Source: Jaenimonas drosophilae (Eukaryota; Euglenozoa; Kinetoplastea; Trypanosomatida; Trypanosomatidae). Taken from it: a DNA stretch of 40,353 bases. The stretch covers positions 1-40,353 of the forward strand of contig JASAON010001496.1 of assembly GCA_030849065.1 (NCBI GenBank). Direction: 5' to 3'. The translations under genes and the position numbers were made by a program. Each line of letters starts with the position of its first letter. The stretch's first letter is position 1. This document shows, in pieces, positions 34,763-40,353 of the stretch. A model generated the notes under the pieces. The model did not search any database. It was given only the letters and a program-made list of their open reading frames with translations, and had not been told where the DNA came from.

Positions 34763-37232
34763 TTGGAGTGATGGACACTACTTGCGCTGAGCAACCCTTG
34801 ACTGACGCAACCAGGTGACTGTTGGTGGATTTCTCGTGTTTTGTGCTTTATGCTTTTTTTTTGTGTTGTTTCACCGTGCTCTCTCACCTAAAGTTACCGC
34901 TCCCCTCCTTCGCTGCAGCAATGCGGAAAAGGGTACCACGCAATCTGTTTTTTTTTGTTTTCTTTTAAGTACCGTTGGACGTAATTCTTGGTGGAGTTGT
35001 TGTTACTTGTGCGTGCTCACTCCTGAGGCAGTGGAAAACATGCCTCTTTGTTGTGACAAGATAGCAACAAACACCGCGGAGATTGGTGCTCGGTATTTAA
35101 CCTTCCCACCCCTCCAATGTCCCGTGGCTTGTGCGTGAGAGAGAGCCCTTCTGTTTTGCCACGCTGTGTGTTGATAGTTTTACTGTATGATTTTTTTTTA
35201 TGTTGATCACATTAGCGGAGGAGGCGCCAACTCCCCGCGTACGATGTTTGGCTTAATAAGAGAAAAAAAACATGTGTTTGTGCGTCTTTTCTCTGAGTTT
35301 ATCAGTTTTTGCTCGACGTATATTTGGTGTTTCACACCACCGAAGAGGCATAAAACAACAACAACAAAAAAACAACAATTCGAGACAACAAGTTTGGGCT
35401 TGCAGGCTTTGTTCGTTGCTGCTCAGCTAGTGTGTGTGGAAGTCTGGACTCTTATGGCGCAAGCCTTATCTGAAACAAAGTGGTTGTCCGTTTTTGACAC
35501 GAAATTCTTGTTTCCTTTTTACCCTCTTTTTGAATCAAATCTATATATATGAAAACATGAGCCATTATCGAATGGTTCTTCTGTGCTGACAGTGTCGCAA
35601 CCAGGACGCCACCCTTGTTGCTGGTGAAACCCCTTGGTGCTTTTGCACGTTAATGAAATGAGGCTGGGGGTGGGGTTGGTACTGAGCAGTGTAAAAAAAA
35701 AAAAGATCTTTTTTGTGGTGTTTACGTGTGTGTGCGTGTGTGTAAAACTCGTCCCTGTACCTGAACCCGTAGCCAATGAGCTTCGGAGTAGAGTTAAGTC
35801 TTTGCTCACGAAATCTCAACCTGATAGAGAGAAAGAGTGCTTTTTCTTCTTCTGCACAGTTTAGACGGTGCGATGGTGTGTGTGTCACGAGCTTCCCTGC
35901 GATGTGCCTCTCTTGCTTGCCTGATCTGCCAGAGTACTTGTCCGGATAGTTTCTCTGTGTGACCCATGCTGCGTTGCTGTTCTTCGTTTTGTTCCCCATA
36001 CCCCCACCCCCCTCTCCAATCATGCTGTTTCGTGGTCGGTGCACAATAAGCGAAGCGGTCATGTTTCAGTGTTTCCTTGTTGTTGCTGTTGCTGTGCTTC
36101 TCAGTGGAATGGGTAGCTCTACGTGCTGTGGGCTCGCTGCCAAACCAACTGAGCGTGGGCAACTATCGGTGTTTGGTGCCGCGCTGAGTAGCAACATGGG
36201 GTGGTAAAGCACTCATTCGAACTACGTTCCATCCGTTTTTTTTTGTTTTATTTCCCATTCATCTCTTTCTCCGTTCCCACCACTGCTCTTCTTTTTCCCT
36301 GCCTTGCTTGGCCGGCGTAGTGGGAGCCGGCACGTTGATCCCTGTTGGCCCTTCGTCAACAACAATCTCCTTCTTTTTCGCGCAACGACCGCCATTATGC
36401 GCATCTACACACTCAGCGCCAAAAAAGTTGGATTTCTTCAATCACTTTCAGAGTTCTTCCTGTGTCAACGTGAAAAATCTTTTCCTTTCCGTTTTTTTTT
36501 TGTGCGTGCATCTGTGTCTGGTGGAGAGAGAGGAGGTGCCGGATGCGCAGCCCTGACTCTCTGTGGCAACGCTATCCGAACTAAGAGTGGCGCACACGCT
36601 TTTCCAACAATTTCCTCATTTCCATCGTTTCTCTTCTTTGGATCACCGGTAACGCGGTACAGATGACGATGTGGCGGGCTGCATAGAAGTGACATGAAAA
36701 GATGTGTGAGCCACTGCATGCTCACCTTCTCAGCCCATCCCCCCAGTATTGTGACAAATGTGTTGTTGTGAAGGGCGTCTTCACGCAGCGGCTGAGGAGT
36801 TTGGCTTCTTCGAAGACCCAATTCAATGAACATTTATGGCTCTCTCAGCATCGCCATTCTTCTGCGACATCGTGTCTTGAGAGGGAAACTTAAGAAGAAG
36901 AAAAGGAACATTGTTGGGCTTTCTTTCGCAAGGGAACCCCCCCCTTTTCAACGGGCCAAGTGTGTGTTTAATCTTTTCCCCCTTTGTTGTATGGTAGTTT
37001 TTTCTTGTGGGGCAATGGGAAGAGATTCTCTCCCCTCTTGGAATGGCTGCGAACGCTACACCTGGGACGTGGATTGTGCGTATGCATCACTCTAACCTCT
37101 TCACTCTCTTTTTAAATCTCTCAAAACGTTTGTATTTCCGAAAGTTGGTCAATTTGACTTGTTCTAAACTAGGGTGCTCCATTCAACCCTACATTGGGAG
37201 AATTCCGTTCGTTCATTCACAGTCCTTCTTCC
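34763..37232 (+). other. Long U-rich intergenic region between RRM copies 2 and 3
   Basis: 2.47 kb, the longest gap in the array. No conserved gene seen. It contains many poly-T/poly-A tracts (A12 at about 35693-35704), a GTGTGTGTGCGTGTGTGT stretch near 35727-35744, and a small ORF with a signal-like start at 36061. AG at 37221-37222 (TTCATTCACAG) is the nearest candidate acceptor for copy 3, although its tract is weak. Confidence 0.55.
36061..36207 (+). CDS. Candidate small ORF with a signal-peptide-like start
   Basis: A 48-codon frame beginning MFQCFLVVAVAVLLSGMGSS, which reads as a signal peptide, then a short polar end. A pyrimidine-rich tract (about 35975-36018) precedes AG at 36049-36050, 10 nt before this ATG. 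An in-frame upstream ATG at 36022 would give 61 codons. It is too short to be sure and may be UTR. Confidence 0.2.
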   Translation: MFQCFLVVAVAVLLSGMGSSTCCGLAAKPTERGQLSVFGAALSSNMGW

Positions 37233-38048
37233 ATGGCACAACTCTTTGTGGGGCAGCTTCCCTTCAATAAGTTCTACCCCAATGACCTGCTTGATTTATT
37301 TCAGCCATACGGAAAGGTCATTGCGCAGGAGATTCATATTCGAAAGGGAAATGGCTTTGTGATGTTCGGCACTACAGCTGAGGCTGATGCAGCCATTCAG
37401 GCGCTCCACGGTAAGTACGTGGTACCAGGCAGACATCAGCCGCTTCAGGTGACATACTCCAAAAGCACAAAGCTGATCTCTGAGTTTGGCTGCAATCATC
37501 GCAACGAGTGCCTGGCATTGTGGGTCATTAATCAGAACAGCCGCTCTGAAGCGACCACACGCCAGCCTCCCCCACGCAGCATGAACCTCATGAATACCCC
37601 CTTGATTGGCTCTGAGGCAGATGGGCCTGTTCTTTCTCTCTCCCCTTACCCACTCATGCAATCACCGCTGAGTCCGCAGGGGATGGCGCCAGTGCCACCT
37701 CAGACTGTTCAACCGTTTCCAGGTCCGGGGAACCTCCGTGCCTTCCCCATCATGGCTTCTCCCCAAGGTTCCATTTCTCCCCAGGCTGTGTACCCGCCGG
37801 TACCCAACCACAATCTCTCTCAGCCGGCAATGCTTGTGGTGTTGACCCCATCCACACAGAGTGGTATGCCCAACCCTTCACTGTTCAACGGCAGTTTAAT
37901 AAGTGCCGGAAACAGCAGCAGCAGCAACAGCATGAGTGTTCCCCCGCCTGTGAACGTGCCCACGTCAGTGCCAAATTCGATCATTCCACCTTCCCCAGAA
38001 GCTGCACAGTACATGTACCATCCTCTGGGGTTCATTTTTCAACAGTGA
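37233..38048 (+). CDS. RRM RNA-binding protein, array copy 3
   Basis: A 271-residue paralogue, the longest complete copy. The RRM has LFVGQL and, at RNP1, KGNGFVMF, where the Thr seen in copies 1, 2 and 4 is Met. The basic linker differs (FGCNHRNECLALWVINQNS). The Pro/Ser/Met-rich tail includes PQAVYPPVP, SQPAMLVVLTPSTQ, a NSSSSNSMS run encoded by AGC/AAC codons, and the C-terminal signature AAQYMYHPLGFIFQQ shared with copy 2. The start is fixed by homology to MAQLFVG of the other copies. Expected to bind mRNA; targets unknown. Confidence 0.88.
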   Translation: MAQLFVGQLPFNKFYPNDLLDLFQPYGKVIAQEIHIRKGNGFVMFGTTAEADAAIQALHGKYVVPGRHQPLQVTYSKSTKLISEFGCNHRNECLALWVINQNSRSEATTRQPPPRSMNLMNTPLIGSEADGPVLSLSPYPLMQSPLSPQGMAPVPPQTVQPFPGPGNLRAFPIMASPQGSISPQAVYPPVPNHNLSQPAMLVVLTPSTQSGMPNPSLFNGSLISAGNSSSSNSMSVPPPVNVPTSVPNSIIPPSPEAAQYMYHPLGFIFQQ

Positions 38049-39685
38049 TGCTTTTTTCCTTTTCCTTGTTCCTTTTTTTGCCCTTTTGATGGTATATCAC
38101 GTGAGGTGACATTCATTTCCTGCAACCAGGTGGATGTCGCCCACGCTTACGTGAGTCTCTCACCTCCATCCATATACGTATATATATACAAAACAAATGA
38201 AAGAGAAAAGAAAATAACTGCTTCCCCCCCCTCGTGACAGCAATGATGATGATAGCTTCCAATTGCGACCTCAGATGGGTGTTACGTTGGGAGTTAGCCG
38301 ATGAAATGAATGCGAGGCATGACTGGACGTGTTAAGGTTCGCTGTACTTGTGCAGTGTGCAACTTCCGTATAACAGAAATTCAGATTTGGGTCGTTGCCA
38401 TGGCTCAGCGAACACGCAGTTAACAGTCTGGACGCCATGTACTCACTTCATGCATTGCTAGGGGAAGCGGTGTTGAGGGCGGTAAATCACCTGGGCTTGG
38501 ACTGATAGCCCACGTTTTGAAGAGCGATGGTGAGCACATGCTACCCGCCGCGTTACTTTGCTTTTACTAACTGCCTGGATCTCACCTGTGATGATTGTGT
38601 GTGAGCCGGCAGTGGATTCTTTACAGCGACATGCACTTCCTTTTGTTTCACCCGCAGAAAAGGTGGTGTGTGAAATATGGAGAGTGACAACTATGTTAAA
38701 GTCCTTCCCATTGTGTCATATCGATGCGGTAGGTACTTCGTGTTTACTGTATCTGCGCTGCTCCGTGCTCGTACTGACGTGCTACTCTTCTGGCGGGATG
38801 CAGACGGAGAAAGGATGAGAGGAAGCCATCACAGCGTCTCGTCATCACAAAATGCTGTTTGTGCCATCCATCACCGTCGCGAAAAAAAAGGTGTTTTTTT
38901 TTTTTGAGGTGGTTTTGCTCATGCGTTTCTTATTTTCCTTTTTTATTACAGAGATCCTTGGTAGTTGAACGAACGATCACATGAACGGTACAGCCCCTGC
39001 TGCCACCTTACCCAACTCTCACGATGCGAAGAGAGCCGTACTGGGTGGAATCAACCCTTCGCAACCCGCATGGGATGGCCCACTGTGTGAACATGGATTG
39101 ATAGAACCATGTGTGGTTACCCCTTTACCTGATTGTTTGGTTCTCGCTTACCCTATCTTTCATTGTGTGTTTCTTTTCCTTGTCTTGGAGCGCCTGTTAC
39201 CTTACCGTTCCATAAAGAGTGGTGGACGGTTTTTTCTCTCTTCATGCCTTTCCTTTCCCCCGTCTTCATCTTTCCCAATCAGAGATTCTATTTGGTAACT
39301 CTGATTTCTCTGAAATGACATATATTGCTATGGTGGGTTACCCACCCCCCGGGAATCTCGAATCCTCCCAACCGTGAAGGGGCCACCCCCTCATCAAAGA
39401 GACATCATTTTTCCTTTGAAGTATATGCAACGTCTTTTTTTTCTTTCTTTTGAGGAAACATTGCCCACCGTATAGAGGGAGGTAGATGCTCTGATACTGG
39501 CTCATCATCGATGGCGACTGCCAATTGAATGCTATGCTTTCCTTGTCCCGCCTTTTGCCATCATCACTCTACAATACAAGACTCTGACGAACGTCACACC
39601 ACACATCCCAGCGCTTACAACTGTTTTCTTCTCTTACTCAGCGAAACCTCCTCTACACTCATCCAAGTTACTACTTTCACCGACA
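38049..39685 (+). other. Intergenic region between RRM copies 3 and 4
   Basis: 1.64 kb without a recognised gene. It has an alternating ATATACGTATATATATACA stretch near 38171-38189, T-rich tracts, one candidate small ORF (38981), and a splice acceptor for copy 4 (CTGTTTTCTTCTCTTACTCAG, AG at 39640-39641). Confidence 0.55.
38981..39298 (+). CDS. Candidate small ORF with its own splice acceptor
   Basis: A 105-codon frame. Support is positional: the strong tract TTTCTTATTTTCCTTTTTTA leads to CAG at 38949-38951, and 38981 is the first ATG after it. The product (starting MNGTAPAATLPNSHDAKRAV) has one hydrophobic segment (YPIFHCVFLFLVLERLLPY) and no recognised domain. The second half is encoded by T-rich DNA, which easily mimics a membrane span, so it may be only part of the UTR. 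Confidence 0.28.
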   Translation: MNGTAPAATLPNSHDAKRAVLGGINPSQPAWDGPLCEHGLIEPCVVTPLPDCLVLAYPIFHCVFLFLVLERLLPYRSIKSGGRFFLSSCLSFPPSSSFPIRDSIW

Positions 39686-40353
39686 ATGGCTCAATTGTTT
39701 GTGGGTCAGCTCCCTTTCAACAAGTTCTATCCAACGGACTTGTTGGATCTTTTCGAACCGTATGGCAAGGTCATCGCGCAGGAGATACACCTTCGGAAGG
39801 GTCATGGATTTGTGACCTATGAATTGACGACCCAGGCCGATGCCGCCATCTTGGCTCTTCACGGCAAGTACGTGGCGCCTGGTCGGCATGAACCCCTGCA
39901 GGTGATCTACTCCAAGGGCACCAAGATGATTTCCGAGTTTGGTCGCAGCCACCGCAAAGAGCGCCTTGCTGCGCGACGTGAGGGTGAGGGAAGCCACCGT
40001 GGAAGCCATTCCAAAGGTGCAGTCTCACAGACACCGCTGAGTGCCGCTGGTCTTCCTGCATCAGCGGTGGATGGAATGGGGCTTGTGACAGCATACCCCT
40101 ACCCCTTTATGGTGTCCCCGCCGCTCACTCCTCCCGTGGCTGCTGCAACCCCCTTGACCGGGCCCTTCTCTACAGGAAGCAACATGGTGTCTCCCCTGGT
40201 GAGCCCCCCACATGGCGCCATGCCACCAGCAATGTATTCTTCTGTTTCTACCCTCAATGCCTCACAGCCAGCTATGATGTTCGTGGTGCTTGCCCCACCC
40301 CAGGGTGGTGTTCACAATGCGTCTCTGCTCAGCGGCAGCTTTGGCAGTGCAAG
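39686..40353 (+). CDS. RRM RNA-binding protein, array copy 4 (truncated by window end)
   Basis: The first 222 codons of a fourth paralogue; the 3' end is outside the window. RNP2 LFVGQL is intact. RNP1 is KGHGFVTY, with His for Asn and Tyr for the final Phe, both compatible with RNA binding. The linker has an extra Arg/Glu/Gly/Ser stretch (RLAARREGEGSHRGSHS). The tail again has SQPAMMFVVLAPPQGG and GSFGSA, matching copies 1-3. The start is the first ATG after the acceptor at 39641. Whether it ends in the YMYHPLGF signature cannot be seen. The array may continue to the right. Confidence 0.88.
   Translation, partial: MAQLFVGQLPFNKFYPTDLLDLFEPYGKVIAQEIHLRKGHGFVTYELTTQADAAILALHGKYVAPGRHEPLQVIYSKGTKMISEFGRSHRKERLAARREGEGSHRGSHSKGAVSQTPLSAAGLPASAVDGMGLVTAYPYPFMVSPPLTPPVAAATPLTGPFSTGSNMVSPLVSPPHGAMPPAMYSSVSTLNASQPAMMFVVLAPPQGGVHNASLLSGSFGSA

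Noticed and set aside
1..40353. Possible CRISPR arrays, rRNA, or bacterial-type operons
   Set aside because: No regularly spaced repeats, rRNA-like sequence or Shine-Dalgarno-type starts seen. All gene-level signals are eukaryotic and trypanosomatid.

Overview
The window looks like a trypanosomatid (kinetoplastid) genome, most likely a Trypanosoma of the T. cruzi type. All confident protein genes lie head-to-tail on the + strand and none has an intron. Most start codons are preceded by a polypyrimidine tract and an AG, the signature of spliced-leader trans-splicing of polycistronic transcripts. The left 5 kb holds a decayed VIPER-like (DIRS/tyrosine-recombinase) retroelement, a class described from T. 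cruzi and its relatives. I had no database search; species and family names are by recognition.

Layout. (1) 1-5075: GC-rich, minus-strand, frameshifted remains of a VIPER-like element (gag-like?, tyrosine recombinase, reverse transcriptase, RNase H), full of runs of 10-17 C or G. (2) 5080-5460: a G/T-rich stretch before the first + strand gene, a possible transcription start region. (3) 5485-12826: a compact housekeeping block with a kynurenine aminotransferase-like enzyme, a syntaxin-16-like Qa-SNARE ending in a CaaX box, NIP7, ISD11, a RAD51 paralogue, an unrecognised basic protein and a TDY-type MAP kinase. (4) 12827-23118: sparser, with a possibly mitochondrial conserved protein, a 1419-residue FHA-plus-STE-type kinase and an AAAP amino-acid transporter. 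(5) 23119-26458: a gene-poor interval with one orphan 360-codon frame and an abrupt change from C/A-rich to G/T-rich sequence near 26,095. (6) 26459-30985: a 1508-residue protein with an N-terminal F-box and about eight C-terminal membrane segments. (7) 31445 to the right edge: a tandem array of four paralogous single-RRM RNA-binding proteins with divergent, low-complexity tails and long U-rich intergenic regions; the fourth copy is cut by the window end.

How they fit together. Neighbours in a trypanosomatid polycistron need not share function, and here they do not: ribosome assembly (NIP7), Fe-S cluster assembly (ISD11), recombination (RAD51 paralogue), Golgi/endosome fusion (Qa-SNARE) and signalling (MAPK, FHA kinase) sit side by side. 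The RRM array is the one clear gene-family expansion. Individual genes in such genomes are usually regulated after transcription, so the long 3' UTRs and the RRM proteins are where regulation would be expected.

The observations most worth following are the CaaX-ended SNARE lacking a membrane anchor, the F-box/polytopic membrane fusion, the split-FHA kinase with an HGD catalytic loop, the two G/T-rich islands that could be RNA polymerase II start regions, the frame changes of the retroelement exactly at poly-G runs, and the RRM array with short conserved tail motifs and an apparent gene-conversion patch.
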